From positions 29,516,001-29,580,000 of the forward strand of contig NC_092568.1 of NCBI RefSeq assembly GCF_037975245.1: a DNA stretch of 64,000 nt. Reading direction: 5' to 3'. Below, one piece after another: positions 1 to 17,410 of this stretch. Under the pieces are notes generated by a model. It worked only from the letters and a program-made list of their open reading frames with translations. It searched no databases and was not told the DNA's origin. The stretch comes from Apostichopus japonicus (taxonomy: Eukaryota; Echinodermata; Holothuroidea; Aspidochirotida; Stichopodidae). Position 1 is the stretch's first letter; the number at the start of each line of letters is the position of its first letter. A program made the translations under genes and the position numbers.

Positions 1-51
1 CATGTAAGTTTTACATACAGAACTTGACTTAAATATGAATAATGACTTAAA

Positions 52-74
52 ATATATATATATTTATATATATA

Positions 75-131
<57 letters not shown>
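52..131. repeat. (TA)n microsatellite
   Basis: Nearly pure TA dinucleotide tract with a few TTTA breaks. Confidence 0.9.
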
Positions 132-135
<4 letters not shown>

Positions 136-1270
136 GGTAACTCGGTTTAATATGATCATGTAAGATTTACATACAGAACTTGACTTAAAATGTGTATTTA
201 CATAACTTGTATGATATATCATTTACAATTGGTACATAACTTGTGTGCCAACGAAGTTTATAATTGAAACATCATCTCTCATAACTTACTTTGATTGTTT
301 GAGAGGTCTATAAATGTTTATTCTTTATTCCAAAGGTAAGGAACGTGAAGAGCCAGACTGGTTTTAATTAATCTCAAAATGAAGTAGCTATCATATTAAA
401 CTTTAAAGCTGTATGTATGTTTGTACTGAATTACCATAATCTCATGGCACGAACACTTAAACGACTGACGTTAGGCATAAAATCACTTTTGACATTTTGA
501 CCTTCATGAAAACCTGTTAACAGTCCAGGATGTATTTTTATATCACTTTTAATGTGTCCGAAACGACCCTTTAAACATCTGAGGCTGGAAGTTTATGTTG
601 CTGGACTACAAGTTGTAAACACACGCATAAGGTCAGCTCCTTAAGACAAAACTCAACAAGAAAACATACCGTAACACCTCTAAGGCCTGAAATAACATAT
701 TATATACATTAAAAAAATCGCCCAAGTAAAAATGGTCTTAAGGGTGATATATCGTTTATATGAAAAGAAAAGAAAATATTTTGGATAAATTATTAGAATT
801 TATAAAATAATCAACGTGAACATTTAAATCTGCAGTGAGGAGCTGACGTCATCATCATTTTAGCCTCAAATGAGTATTAAAGATATTTTACATAAATTTT
901 TAAAGCTGAATATCTTAAAACAGAACTAGCTATATAATATATTTCGGACACTCAAAACTTCGTTTTTTCTTGGACTAAGACATGTTAAGACTTAAGTTAT
1001 GTTTAAATAGAAGATAAGGTTCCTGAAGTTCCAGGCAATTAAAATACAGTTTAGGTTTTTGAGAGAATGTCTACTAAAGAAGTCCAATATGCTGCTACTT
1101 TTAAGAGGCAATTAAAACACTATTTATTTGTCAATGGTTCTGATTTCAGCCAGAATCTCGACCAGGTTTAACTTTTGTATCGTTACTTTGAGATTTATTT
1201 AGTTGTTTCCCAGCACAGCAGTGCAAACAGTTTTCTGTAGTAGTTGTGATTATAAGCCTTTATTATTATT

Positions 1271-1503
<233 letters not shown>

Positions 1504-1571
1504 GATTATGATTATGGTTATGATTATGATTATAATGATTATTATTATTATTTTTTCTTATTTTTTTTTTA

Positions 1572-1937
1572 TTATATGAAGATTGAAATGTTCGGAAACG
1601 GGGAATCCTGCAAAATCATCGAATTGATTTTTTTGTGATTATTAAAATGTAAGCGGAACCGAGAACCTGTTTCACCTACATAATTGCCCTCTTTACAAAG
1701 AACACTGTAGAATATGTAAATGACATGGCTAGAATCACAAGAGAGGGAGAGAAGAGGTGTTAGACAATAGTCAATATTGGGAATTTTAACCACAGTGCCC
1801 GGGGAAATATGGGGGCATATTTGGCACTCAGGTTTTCCGCAACAGAAATCACCTGCGGAGGTGGAAACTGTGTAAGGAAGTCTGGAGGAAGTAAATAGAC
1901 ATCTAAGGTTGGGGGTTGACGAAAAGCTAGCAATTGG
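1572..1937 (-). pseudogene. Penelope-like retroelement fragment: linker zinc motif and GIY-YIG endonuclease
   Basis: On the reverse strand one frame is open for about 120 codons. In order it shows a PNLR...LP stretch, the zinc-binding linker CCGKPECQICPHI, a CDSSHVIY strand (degenerate GIY), and YVGETGSRFRLHFNNHK, the conserved YIG-equivalent block with its catalytic Arg. This order is diagnostic of Penelope-like elements, whose reverse transcriptase is followed by a GIY-YIG nuclease that nicks target DNA. The reverse transcriptase upstream is missing: the frame is cut by a C-run at about 1938. The C-terminal part of the nuclease is also incomplete. It is a dead fragment. Confidence 0.82.
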
Positions 1938-2346
1938 GGGGGGGGTACGTTAAGCGATTTAACTACAGACTAATCGTCTTCATATCCGTAACTGAACGTA
2001 CTAAGTGTCACATCGCCGGCCTCGACAAAGACTTGGGTTCCCTAAACAACTACCAGTTCCACAAACAAATGTAATCCGTTCTTTCTTCGTTCCTTAATCC
2101 ACTTCCTGTATAGTCATAGTTTATTTGGTATTAATTCCTTCAGTGCCCATCTTACTTATCTAGCGTCATACTTTCATTTTGTTGCATTTTGTACTTTTCA
2201 TTCCACTGCCACGTATTGCTGACGAAGGTCTTGGAAAATTCCAATATATATATTTTCTAAAAAAAAGACACTCCTTAGTTGTCAAATATGAGTCATATCT
2301 ATGCTTTCCTATGCTTTCCTCTGCTTTTAAGTACACGTGGATTTTC

Positions 2347-6579
<4,233 letters not shown>

Positions 6580-7030
6580 CCTCAGCTCCCGGTTGTCAGC
6601 AAACAAAGGCAACCGGATAGCTTGCGGGGAGTGAACCGGGTATGGAAGCTTCATCTGAAGCAATGCAAAGCCCCTTTGCTCCTGTCGCTTTAACAAAAGA
6701 GTCAATACGCGTTAGAGGCAAACTCATTACAGTCTGTCCTGGCGCGTGGCACGGATTTGATGAAAGACCTGTTACATTCCTGCTTGCCCGCCAGCCACTG
6801 GGCAAAGAAATCCCACCTCTAGCCAATCGGAGATCGCGATAGAGAGATCGCGTGCGCGTTGCTACGGTAACACCACGAGTCATCTTCTCCCTCTTTTTTT
6901 GTTAAAGACTGGATCACATTCAGCGGCAGACAACAATAATTTTTCTTGGAGGGAGAGAAAAAAAAAATCATTTTAGGATCGTGGTTTGATTATAAATGTG
7001 TCAGAAGGATGAAGCGGAGAGGTTATCGCT
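6580..7030 (+). promoter_or_regulatory. Putative INSM1 promoter and 5' region
   Basis: This stretch is richer in GC and CpG than its surroundings and lies about 0.85-1.3 kb upstream of the INSM1 start codon. Visible motifs are an inverted CTF/NF-Y box (CCAAT, 6823-6827), closely spaced GATCGCG words at about 6831-6852, an X-box-like palindrome GTTGCTACGGTAAC (6858-6871, one mismatch to the RFX consensus) and a TATAAA at 6991-6996. No transcription start can be fixed from sequence. If the TATA is used, the 5' UTR would be roughly 0.85 kb and unspliced, or spliced with an unseen leader. RFX control would fit a neuroendocrine gene, but that is inference. Confidence 0.4.
6858..6871. promoter_or_regulatory. 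X-box-like RFX site near INSM1
   Basis: GTTGCTACGGTAAC is a near-perfect inverted repeat of half-sites GTTGC and GGTAAC, matching the RFX X-box with one change. It lies about 1.0 kb before the INSM1 ATG and 31 bp after a CCAAT box. Confidence 0.45.
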
Positions 7031-7867
7031 CATAGATGTGTCTTGGTGCAAGTACCACGGGTGCACGAACGACCGAGAAAGAGACACAGAGGTGGAGAGA
7101 GAGTTCGGAGACAGAAAGAAATTCGTCTGCTTTTTTTACTCCGGAGTTTTTGTTCTGGAAGTTGAAGCTGAGTTATTGTTTCTTACAATGAGAAATCATT
7201 TTTCTTTTCGTGATTTCAAGTCTTTTCGATATTTTCTTTCGGCTTCACCCGCAAGTATAGGTGTGCACTTGTGCCGTTTATCAGGATAGGTGACTGTTAA
7301 TTTCCATCAAAAGCTGATTTCATTTTTGTGAGGCAAGTTTCAGTTGTGTGTTTCAGTAATTTCTATTTTTACGACTAAACAATTAATATACATGAAGATC
7401 AAGACAACTTGTGAACTTTTTGTGATCATCCTTGAAGATTTATGTCATTCAATCCGCCAGCCTGCCTGGTGTCGTCTTAATATTGGATACATTTTAAATC
7501 AGCGGATTCTTTTACTGATCATTTAACATCGAATGTAGTAGCATTTGTTTTTTGGTTGTAGTTACGAACGCTACCAAGAGTGGCTCCTTTCATACATCGG
7601 TACCATCACCTTCAATCTTTTACCCGTGAGAGGAACCAAATTTGTTAAGATTCCATATGAATATGAACATTTTGCTGATTATTTGATATCGAGAACGATC
7701 GATTTATTGACTGATTGGTTGATAGATTGATTGAACAATACAACAACACTGAGACGATATTCGCAAAACCCCGAATGTTAAGCGGATGATAACTTTGCTT
7801 CTTGATTTCATACTTGGCTGTTATATCTTTCATTTTAAGGATCGACGCATTCATATCTTATGTAATC

Positions 7868-9217
7868 ATGCCTCGAGGTTTCTTGGTCAAGCGCAGCAAG
7901 CGCGCACCTTCCATATCTTACCGCGTCCGTTCCATTGACGATGACTGTCTTCTTGATCTATCGTCCACAGCGAGGGAGACCTATTCACAACCGTTTAATT
8001 CGCCGGACTCTGGCTATGGACACAGTCCGTGTCCACAGTCTATGACCCCCTCCAAGGAGGAGGAGGGGGAGGAAGAGGTGGTCGAGAAAAATTGCTTCGA
8101 AACTTCTTCAGCCATGAACAGTTTACTTTCATCATTACCAGTTGAAGGAGGAAGTTATCCCTCCTCTCCTGGTCTTCCTGTTGCTAGGATACCGTTAAGT
8201 GCTCCTCCTCTATCTCGACCAAGTAAGCGTCCTGCGGACGAGATGGATCGTCAGGATCCTCCTCGTAAATCCATCGGTAGTAAACCCAAGAAACCAAAAG
8301 CTGCTCGACGTATAACGTTTGACGATGACAATCGTTCACCGGTCCACGGTACAATCATCAAACAACTCAGCGATGACGAAAACGAGGAAGAGACATCTTC
8401 TGGGGGTAAAAGTCTAGGTCTCGGTGGTGATTTTATGTGCAAGTTGTGTAAAGAACAGTACCAGGATCCTTTCTCGTTAGCACAACATAAATGCTCTCGT
8501 ATCGTTCATGTAGAATACCGGTGCCCAGAATGTGATAAAGTATTCAACTGTCCTGCCAACCTGGCGTCACATCGTCGTTGGCACAAACCAAGACCTGTTG
8601 CTCGACCACAACGGACACTCACGGACATTGAGCTAGAAGAGACAGCAAACGCTGCAGGTAGGGACAGGACAGATGTAGGAGCAACCACCCCGCCTGGAGA
8701 TCAACAGTTAAAGCAACACTGCATCTCGAAATTACTCGGACCGGAATCGAATCAGGAGGAAGCGAAGAAGGAAGATACTTTCTACCCTTGTGAGCAATGC
8801 AATAAGAAATTTCGAAGACCAGCCAACTTACGGAAACACCTCCAACAGCACAACGAAGAAGATGTCTACCCGTGCCACTATTGCGGTAAGGTCTTCGGCA
8901 GTCTCATCCATAGAACAAAGCATATGTTTACCCATGCAATCTCGGGACACCAACCGAGCTTCGAATCATCGATCGTCAAGTGTCGAATATGTGGCCTGGC
9001 TTTCGGAGACGCTGTGGCGTTATCTCAACACGAGAGACGTCACCATCATCATACAGTGGATAATCTGGATCATCCTAATCTCAGCCCACATTTGTACCCC
9101 TGTAAGTACTGTTCCACTATCTTCTCTGATTCCATGTCTTTAGCTGGTCATATCGATAAGCGACACCCTACCGAACATAGGCGTACTCTTCTTTTGAATG
9201 TACCCACAAGAATGTAA
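7868..9217 (+). CDS. INSM1: INSM1 orthologue, SNAG-domain C2H2 zinc-finger repressor (single exon)
   Basis: The 449-residue protein is complete in one exon, as in the intronless vertebrate INSM1. The start is fixed by the SNAG motif MPRGFLVKRSK at residues 1-11, which must be N-terminal to bind LSD1/CoREST-type corepressors; A is at -3 and no in-frame ATG lies upstream in this open frame. An acidic/Ser-Pro-rich linker follows, then a KKPKAARRITF patch matching the conserved INSM nuclear region. Finger units (first Cys to last His/Cys): 191-209 (CCHC-like), 219-239, 308-328, 336-356, 372-392 and 412-433. The pair at 191-239, with the HKCSRIV and NLASHRRWHKPR blocks, and the C-terminal LLLNVPTRM tail are diagnostic of INSM rather than other SNAG proteins (GFI1, SNAI). 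INSM1 drives neuroendocrine and neuronal differentiation in the nucleus of vertebrates; the same role here is inferred. The protein is shorter than human INSM1 because it lacks the long Ala/Gly/Pro tracts. INSM2 is a vertebrate paralogue, so this is probably the single pre-duplication gene. Confidence 0.97.
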   Translation: MPRGFLVKRSKRAPSISYRVRSIDDDCLLDLSSTARETYSQPFNSPDSGYGHSPCPQSMTPSKEEEGEEEVVEKNCFETSSAMNSLLSSLPVEGGSYPSSPGLPVARIPLSAPPLSRPSKRPADEMDRQDPPRKSIGSKPKKPKAARRITFDDDNRSPVHGTIIKQLSDDENEEETSSGGKSLGLGGDFMCKLCKEQYQDPFSLAQHKCSRIVHVEYRCPECDKVFNCPANLASHRRWHKPRPVARPQRTLTDIELEETANAAGRDRTDVGATTPPGDQQLKQHCISKLLGPESNQEEAKKEDTFYPCEQCNKKFRRPANLRKHLQQHNEEDVYPCHYCGKVFGSLIHRTKHMFTHAISGHQPSFESSIVKCRICGLAFGDAVALSQHERRHHHHTVDNLDHPNLSPHLYPCKYCSTIFSDSMSLAGHIDKRHPTEHRRTLLLNVPTRM

Positions 9218-9611
9218 ATTAAACCATAACTTTTTAATAACTTACCACTACTATTACTATTATTATCATCATTTTTTTTATTATTACTATTGTAAAATAC
9301 GTTGTCATTTCCTATAGTTTATTACAAGAAAACAAAAATCATACCTATCACTGAGGATTTTTTTAAAATAATTATTATTAACCTATTGACTTTGAAAGTT
9401 CCAAAATGTCGGGAAAACAATATTGATACTCGATATTAGTTATGGTTCCTTCGTTTTTTCATTTGCAATGCCTTGTGGTTGGAGTGAGGGGAGGAGGGGT
9501 GTGGTGGTTGAGACGGGTGGGCCGGGGTCGGGGGGGGGGGTGTTCAAGAGGTGCTTGATCTGCCGTTACGATTACGTAAGACCTCATCATAGGGACACAA
9601 AAGCAGTTCCG

Positions 9612-9775
9612 AATAAATATTTGACTGTTTCCACTTAAGGCACTATAATGGCAAACGCGTAATCTTAATTTAAATTATCTTTCAACTTCTTTGTTTAAAA
9701 ACATTTTAAGGCCAGGACAATCAAGTTAAAACACAAGGAAATATATTACACTACATTACCAAACATTTAAATAAA
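9612..9775 (+). terminator. Candidate INSM1 polyadenylation signals
   Basis: AATAAA hexamers occur at 9612-9617 and 9770-9775, 395 and 553 bp after the INSM1 stop codon. They are the first canonical signals on this strand that I see. Such hexamers are common in AT-rich DNA, so the 3' end is uncertain. Confidence 0.35.
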
Positions 9776-12700
9776 GCCCGTGTCTCTGTATTTCATAGCC
9801 ATGCGAATTCAATCTAATCGCTATATATTTCAATCTAATCGTTTGGCAGGTATTATTCAGTCTATACCTGTAGATTGAGTTTTTTTTTTTTAATTTTGAT
9901 ATTTTATCGGGATTAACTTTGTGCACTTTCTCCTAACGTCTATTAACTTAGTCGTTACTAACATAAGTCAAATAAAATAGATCATCTTAACTTCTTTCAA
10001 ACGATTTCAATTTTGCTATTCTACCAACAACTTTTGCCTATTAAAAGTCAGGGTTTTGACCCAGTCTCAAGAATCACGCTATATAAGGAACAAAATAAGT
10101 TGTGAATATTATTCAGAAAAGCAGTTTGTGTTCGGTTCCTTTTTCTTCTCGACGAGTTATGCGGGGAAAATTACCTTGTTATTTGAATTTGAGAATCAAA
10201 CTCCTGTAATTATTTTATTTTTTTTGTTTCTGTTTTTATAAAGTTACCGCGGCAAGCAAACCAACAAGTAGCGACTTTTGTGTAAATCTTTGTTACCATT
10301 ACTTTATCAATGGAATCACGCTCCATGCATGGTGTTGTTCTACCACAATGAGACTTCCTTTGTCTTGAAACTTTTCTAAATTCCTTTCTTGTTCATCTTC
10401 AAATCCCCTGAATGTTTTTGTATTCTGTCGCAAATTCCTCTAGTACTATATACGAAGAGAGTATTACCCAGTTACGGTGTTATATACCACACAAAAGTCT
10501 AGCTATCCTGTAGCTTATAGTACAAAGGCGATAATGGTCATCTAATTTTGTTTTATTCAATCCGCCAAAAAAAAAGACTAAACACTGAAGGTAGAAACAA
10601 ACCAATCAGGATCGCTTTTTGACCTCGCCGGACAGCAAAGAGCAAATTCCTTTATAGAAAGACACTGTTTGGGTTTATATAAAAAATAAAAAAAATAAAG
10701 GAAAAAAAGAAAAGAAAGAAAAACGAAGCGTTTAATAATCCGCGAATAGAAGAAGAAGAAAAAAAACTCATATATAACCTTGATAACGGTCGGCTGGATG
10801 TGCTTATTTTCTCCTATTCCATATAAAGCCAACAGGCGCATGCATGTAACGCTCCTTTTTCAATTTGTCTTTAGAGTTGCCTTTTATTTTTCAATATTTA
10901 ACCAAGCTTGCAGGTGATATGACCCTCAAGATTCCATCAGAAGGACAGGTGACGCTTTGTTTACCAAGGCGTACCGTTTTGCCATGGCATAGGTTTCTCT
11001 CGGTGATTTGAGCGAGCATTTAGTGAGAGCTTGGCAAACAAACCAAACTTAAAGTTTACTGTATCAATTTCGAGCCGGTGGGGTAGAAATATTTGGGGGG
11101 AGGAGGAGGAAGAGAGAAAAACAAGGACAAAGAACGCCGGGAAAGGATTGACCAATGATGTTGGCTTTTCTGTCTTTGAATTTGAAAACTATGTCGGATT
11201 ATAAAGGTATGCTCGTAGGTCAAGAATTTTAATAGTTTCGATATTTTGGAAGAAAGTTATGAAAATTAATTTGACTGTATATTTAGAATGAAAACCATCA
11301 TCGAGAGAGCACACATGTCCTATTAGTTGCTAGTCGGTTAAAACAAAATAATAATCAAGAGGGAAAATGTTGTTTTTTACTGGGACTGAAGGAAACTAGA
11401 ATATAAATATGCGTAATTCATGCAACGGTTTGAAAACTTGAAGAATACATTCACTTTCTTCTAATATTCATTTATGGATTTAGTAACACAACGATGGCCT
11501 TCATAAATAGGCCTAAATGAAAAGGGTTTTTAATTATAAGCAAATAATATAAAACTAAACTAAGTTTCATAAAATGATCTTTTTTTTCCATGGTAAGAAA
11601 GGAGGGGGCAATAGTTGAAAGAAAAAAAAGAAAAAACATTAAAAAAAAAACGATGAAGATGCTTTGCTAAATCGCTGCGATAGGTATAGGGACAACAAAT
11701 TAACACGCGAGCAGCATCTTAAACTATGTGTAAACCTGTTTATGACGTCATGTAACGGTATATGTTGTACGTGACGGGATAATTGGGAGTTACTTCCTTG
11801 CAAAATATTTTATGAAAATCTTTCTGCAAGAGGTGATTCTAAGGCCGGCAGCATATTTCTATAGATAAACGAAACCGATTCAGGGCATGTCGAAGAAGAA
11901 AAAGAAAACAGAATTGTGTGGTTTTTCTCTTCTGTTCGTTTGAAAATATACTAACTTTCAAGTTTAGTAAGTTGAATTGTTAGTTACAAAGACCGATTAT
12001 TCAGCGGTATTGACTTTACTACAGTCTGTGCCTTAGTAAATTTTGTTTGTATCTAAGTAGACTGAACATATATGTATTTGTTAATAACACCATCTTCAGT
12101 TCTAAGAAGAGACAGACGAATAAGGAGGCCCCCCAACCCCCCCCCCCCCACCCAAAAAAAAATCATTGTAATGTAGTTATGTACGCTGTTACAATATGGA
12201 CATCTGGATTAAAATGCATGGCCTAAGGGTCTTTCATAACAATATGACATTTACAACAATGATGTGAAAATAGTGTTTCGATCAAGTTTGAAATAAAAAT
12301 GTCCAATCAAAGCAATTAAAAGAACAATACCCCGTGACAAATTCAAAATAAACTATCTGCATTGTTTTAATGCACTGCTGCAGTAGTAATGTATACGTTA
12401 CAGCAATAACAACAACAAAACAACGTACAATAGATTCGTGATATGGTATTAAAAAGTATAATCGAAATTGATGAACCATGCATGAACCATTAAACTTGCT
12501 AAGTTATTTCACCAAATATTGTCTTTTAATACGAATATTAGAAACACATGATCGAAATAAGTTATAATGAAGGGAGAAATTGTTGTCATATGCGATATAC
12601 TTTCTTTCACCTGATGCTATTTCTCTAATAGATTCAAAAATGTAATATTTGTTTGTGATCACATTTCGGTAAATGAATCATGTTTTCTTGTGCTCTTGCC

Positions 12701-13647
12701 TTACGGTGCTATTCATTTGATTACATTCCATCCCTACTTGAATTATTTCATTATTTATTTTAGTTGTTTATTTATTTATTTATTTATTTGTTTCTATTTA
12801 TTTGTCAAAGAAAACTAAATTTTAATTTTATCACAATGCGTTTTGATCTGATCCAAAATTCTTAAATATACACAATCATTTCTAACATTCCCAGTTGCAG
12901 TTCATAACAAATTGTACTTTAGAATAAATCAACACCAATCTATCAATCAATTTATCAATTGATCGAACTTATTATGTATAGCTTTAATACCCCCTTTTCT
13001 GTATTTAAATGCAAATGTTAATATCAGCTATGAAAAAATCTTGCCAAAGTTGATCACTATCATGATGTACAAAATATTCCAGGATAAAAGTCGGTGCTGA
13101 TTTAGAGAGAGGGGTAGAGTGTGGGAGGGAAGACTGAGAGCGGGGGGGGGGTGGGGTGGGCGGGCGGGAGGGTGTTAGAGAGATTGCATAGACAACGGAG
13201 GACGTCTTTATACACACACGCATAAATGCACATACATGGTATAGCACAGCCCTTTTAAGTTTAACAACGGGTAAAATCATCTGCAATTGAGCAAACTTCA
13301 CACAAAGTGACCATTGGCAGGGAATATATGATATAATTTCTTGGTGAAAGCTTGGTGGAAACAGTTTCTTGTCCGCAACTTTTCTATATATCTTTTTATA
13401 TAAGGCTAACTTGTGGTTGGAATTATTATATATTCATACAACATAATTTCTTACAGAGAAAAAAAAAATGGCCAGATTCTTTTAATCCTTTGTATAACGG
13501 TGTCTTTACGGCACTGTATCAAACGTTTCTCAACATGAAGCAATAGTTTAATAATTATTCATAGTCTATGAATATCCTTGTTACCTTTAAATAGTAAACG
13601 AGACGGTATTGGTTTAAATCAGCCAGTCATTCGGTGAATGGAGATGG

Positions 13648-13738
13648 AGGCGGTGAGGTGAGGTGAGGTGAGGGGAAGGGAAGGGAATGGAAGGGTAGGG
13701 GAGGGGAGGGTAGGGGAGGGGAGGGGAGGGAAGGAAAG
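13648..13738. repeat. GGTGA/GGGGA purine minisatellite
   Basis: GGTGA is repeated, then GGGAA, GGGTA and GGGGA pentamers on one strand. The G-runs could form quadruplex DNA. Confidence 0.8.
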
Positions 13739-16079
13739 AGGGTAACTTTGGGTTTATTCATTCAGTGCCTATACTAATACGTTCGATGTCTTCTAATATG
13801 AGAGCCCTGTAGCCTAACACGCTATATAGACTTATATTCGGCATTCCTAGGAGCCTTTACTCGAAATTCAAAAAGTAGTTTTTAGGGTGGTCTTAGTGTT
13901 TTCATGGTTGGTCTTCTCATCTTCTCTTATGTTCTCTTGTTTATCTTCTTCTTCTTTTTTTTTGGATGGTGTTTATGTCTTTACATAAACATCTTCACTT
14001 AGTCACTTTGTCACCTTGATTAATAAACCGAACCGATGAAAAAATGTGATACTAATTGTAATATTATAAACGGAGGATGTTAAAGTGTATATTATTGGCA
14101 CAATGAATGCTGGAACCTTACCCGAGTCATGCACCATATATATATCACACATAGCCGCAATTTAATGGTTCCTCGGGTATATAGTCTACAAGATCTCGTT
14201 TTGATTAACAATATTATAAACTATTGCCTCCTTTAATGTTACTTTTGTCTAAACATTGTTTTACGGTTTGGTTTATGTAGACAAAATAGTTGCACCTATT
14301 AGCAGGGAGTAAATTAACAAGTAAAAAAATCAAGAATAAAAGAAAGTAACGTAACATATTTTTTCTTATTTATATATTTCTTTTGTAAAGTTTCTTCGTT
14401 TTTTTTGTCTTTTATTTATCACATACGAGTGCTTTGATTGGCTTAAATGCATACATGTACATTCCAACACAATGAGGTAGAAATAACATGAGATAAAGTC
14501 TTTGTTATTTAAGCTGTAAATATATTTAAAAGATGCTTTCATTAATGTATATTGTAACTTCCCTGCGTTGTATTTATGTTGACAAAAAAGAAAACGAAAA
14601 ACGGAAAACGAATAAAAGAAAAAAATTTAAAATCGAAGACAAAACATCAATTTCAACGTTAAACATATGAGTACGTATTTATTTAGACTTCGTAATTGTA
14701 ACAATAACAAACCTACATGATTGTAACATGTTCTTATTGACAATATGAATATACATATATCTATATACATATATATATAGATATAAATAATATTTTTGTA
14801 CTTTGTTAACGTATTAAATGTTTTAATAGTTGCTAAGTGACATTCGCCTTATGTCAGAAAACATCGAGAAACTTGAATAGACATTGGAATGGAACATTTG
14901 TAGGGAATGCATGGGAAAGAAGGCGTATTATTTTAATGTTTTAAGTTTTAAGCATAAATTTAAAACCCTCCTTTTGATCATTTCATTTCTTTATTATTTT
15001 TCTTACTGCTTTATCTGTTTCTTTCTTCTATTGGTATTGGTAATTTTCACTTCGCTATTTTGTTTTTCATTATACTTGATAAAGTCGTTTTTGTTGACAA
15101 CATATACATTCCACACGGGTCGTGCAAGTGTGACATTATGACGTCACGATATACCTGACCAAAAATTAAAGCCTACAAATTAATTCCATTGAATAAATTG
15201 TGCAACAAATTTAACAAAAAACAAAATTGTAATTTCATTTGTTTATCCTTTGATATCATTCATACTGTTTACCATTTCCAACTTTTTTTTCTTTAATATT
15301 TTCAGGAAAAAATAAGTAACAAAAACAAAACTTATCCGATTAGAGTGCAATGTTATTTATTTCTGGATTTCCAATGACCTTAAAGCACTGATCCATATCC
15401 AATACTATTTTCATTTGGTTTTGTTGTTACGTTAACACTGTTTACCATTTATTTATTTATTTATTTTTTATGAATTTTCTTATTTTGCGCCATAATTATT
15501 TCAAACGATGTTTCGGTCTTGTTGATATTCTTTCTCGTTAAGGAATTCATTTTTACTTTGTTAAGAATGAGACAAAGAAACTGATAAAGTAGGACATTTC
15601 AATACGAAAATTATAAATAGAAAACTCTCCTAAACACATTCTGTGGTAGGTCTTGAGTCGAGTCGCTCATGTCAGACTTTTGTGTGTATACTGCGGTAAT
15701 GTGAAGTGACTAGATTACCACGTGTCGCTTAAAACCACAAAGTTTCGAATACGGGGGTGTGTTTTGTTCCATTCGTTTTACGCTGTGGTCAAGATTTTGA
15801 TGCATGACTGAGTCTTGTGTTACATTTATCATATGCTTTAGAAATTGATGGATATACCTTTATATGAAGAAAAAAAAAGCTGATTAATAGATTTTTCGAA
15901 TTATTTGAACGGTTCAAAGTTTTTTTGGTCTTCCATCCAACAAGATTTGGCTGTATCTAAATCTACTAATGAGATGAATCTTTGCCGTTTTTAAGTAAAA
16001 TAATTCTTAATCTAAAGTATACATATGCTGAGCCTGCGCACGAAAAAATGGAATCTGATTTCACCGAACTGATACACTA

Positions 16080-16190
16080 GCGCCCTTCCCCCTTACCACC
16101 CCTCCCCTCCCTCCCCCTTATCACCTCTCCCCCTCCCTTCCCCTTACCACCTCTCACCTCCCTTCCCCTTACCACCTCTTCCCGTACACG
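16080..16190. repeat. Polypyrimidine minisatellite
   Basis: CCCCTTACCACCTCT-type units of about 30 bp repeat three to four times with variation. Confidence 0.75.
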
Positions 16191-17410
16191 GGAAACTTGG
16201 CCTTTTGAGGATGATATGACGAGTTCTTCATTGTCATGTGATGAGGGTACTAGTGAGGAGATACTACATGTGATTCTATCCTTAGCCCTCCCTCCCCCAC
16301 CCCGCCTACCACATGACCCCGAAAAAAAAGGCCACAAAAATGCGGCAACATTCTTATCGCCTTTATTAAGGTACTTTTCTAAGCCCCCATTTGATCACTT
16401 TCCTTACCAAGAACTATTAAATTTATTTTCCTCACTGACTCAAAATAGATTACAACTTCACTAAAAGGATTATCTTTATTTTTCATCATTTATTATATTT
16501 CACCAACCAGACTTTATCACTTTTATGGGCAAAGTTCCTTAGCCCTCACTTCTGCAATTATTATCTTCATTTCAACAAAGAAAATGTAAAAAGAAAAAAA
16601 GAACAAAATAAGGCAGATAAATTGAAAAGGAATTTAAATGATTTATAAGAGCAATTTCTAAGTGATCAATTTATTTCACCAAATGAGAGATAAAAAAGGA
16701 GTAAAAAACAAGGTAAAAACGGGAAGAGAGGAAGAATTCACCTTGATATTATGATCGGTTCGTGTCGCCCAGAAGGCATACATGACTTTGTAAAAGCGAG
16801 AAAAAATGCCTAAAAGAAAATTGAAAGCATAAGCATCTAATGGCTTTTAACACTTAGCACCTTGATTTTTATTCCAAACGACCTTTTCTTTATTCCTCCT
16901 TTATTATTAAAAGCGAGGTTATTTGACATTTAAATGTAACGGTATTTTTCGTTTTTTTTTCCTTCTTCTATCTTACCTTCCTTCCCTGCTTGTTCCAATA
17001 AGCTCATGTTAAAGTATCGTTAAATAGTTTCAAAACTTCAAAACAAAAAATTGTGGATCGGCTAACTTGTATTAATGCGAGGTTTACCATCTGATTTATG
17101 GATCACATTTATGAAGCAAAAATATTGTATAGTTTACCTTGTTATTTAACTCAGAAAATGTATGGAATATAGGAAGCAAAAACGTAAATAATAATGATAA
17201 TAATAATAGTAGTAATAATAATAGGAAAAATCCCGTCAGCAGGGGTACCGCGTATATTTGATTGGAAGTGGAACAAATTTATTGTTTATTTCAACCCTTT
17301 CCAATATCTTTGAAAACCTTGAGAATTGTATAACGTTAAGTATGATATACATTCGATGGCAATATATATATATCTACATATGAAGGTACGAATAACTTCA
17401 TATATAAGAT

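Noticed and set aside
2219-2250. GCTGACGAAGG...GGAAAA, a possible hammerhead ribozyme core as found in Penelope elements
   Set aside because: Stem II would have only weak pairs and no flanking stems I or III were found.
8251-9143. Other open frames overlapping INSM1
   Set aside because: They are shadows of the INSM1 reading frame and carry no domains.
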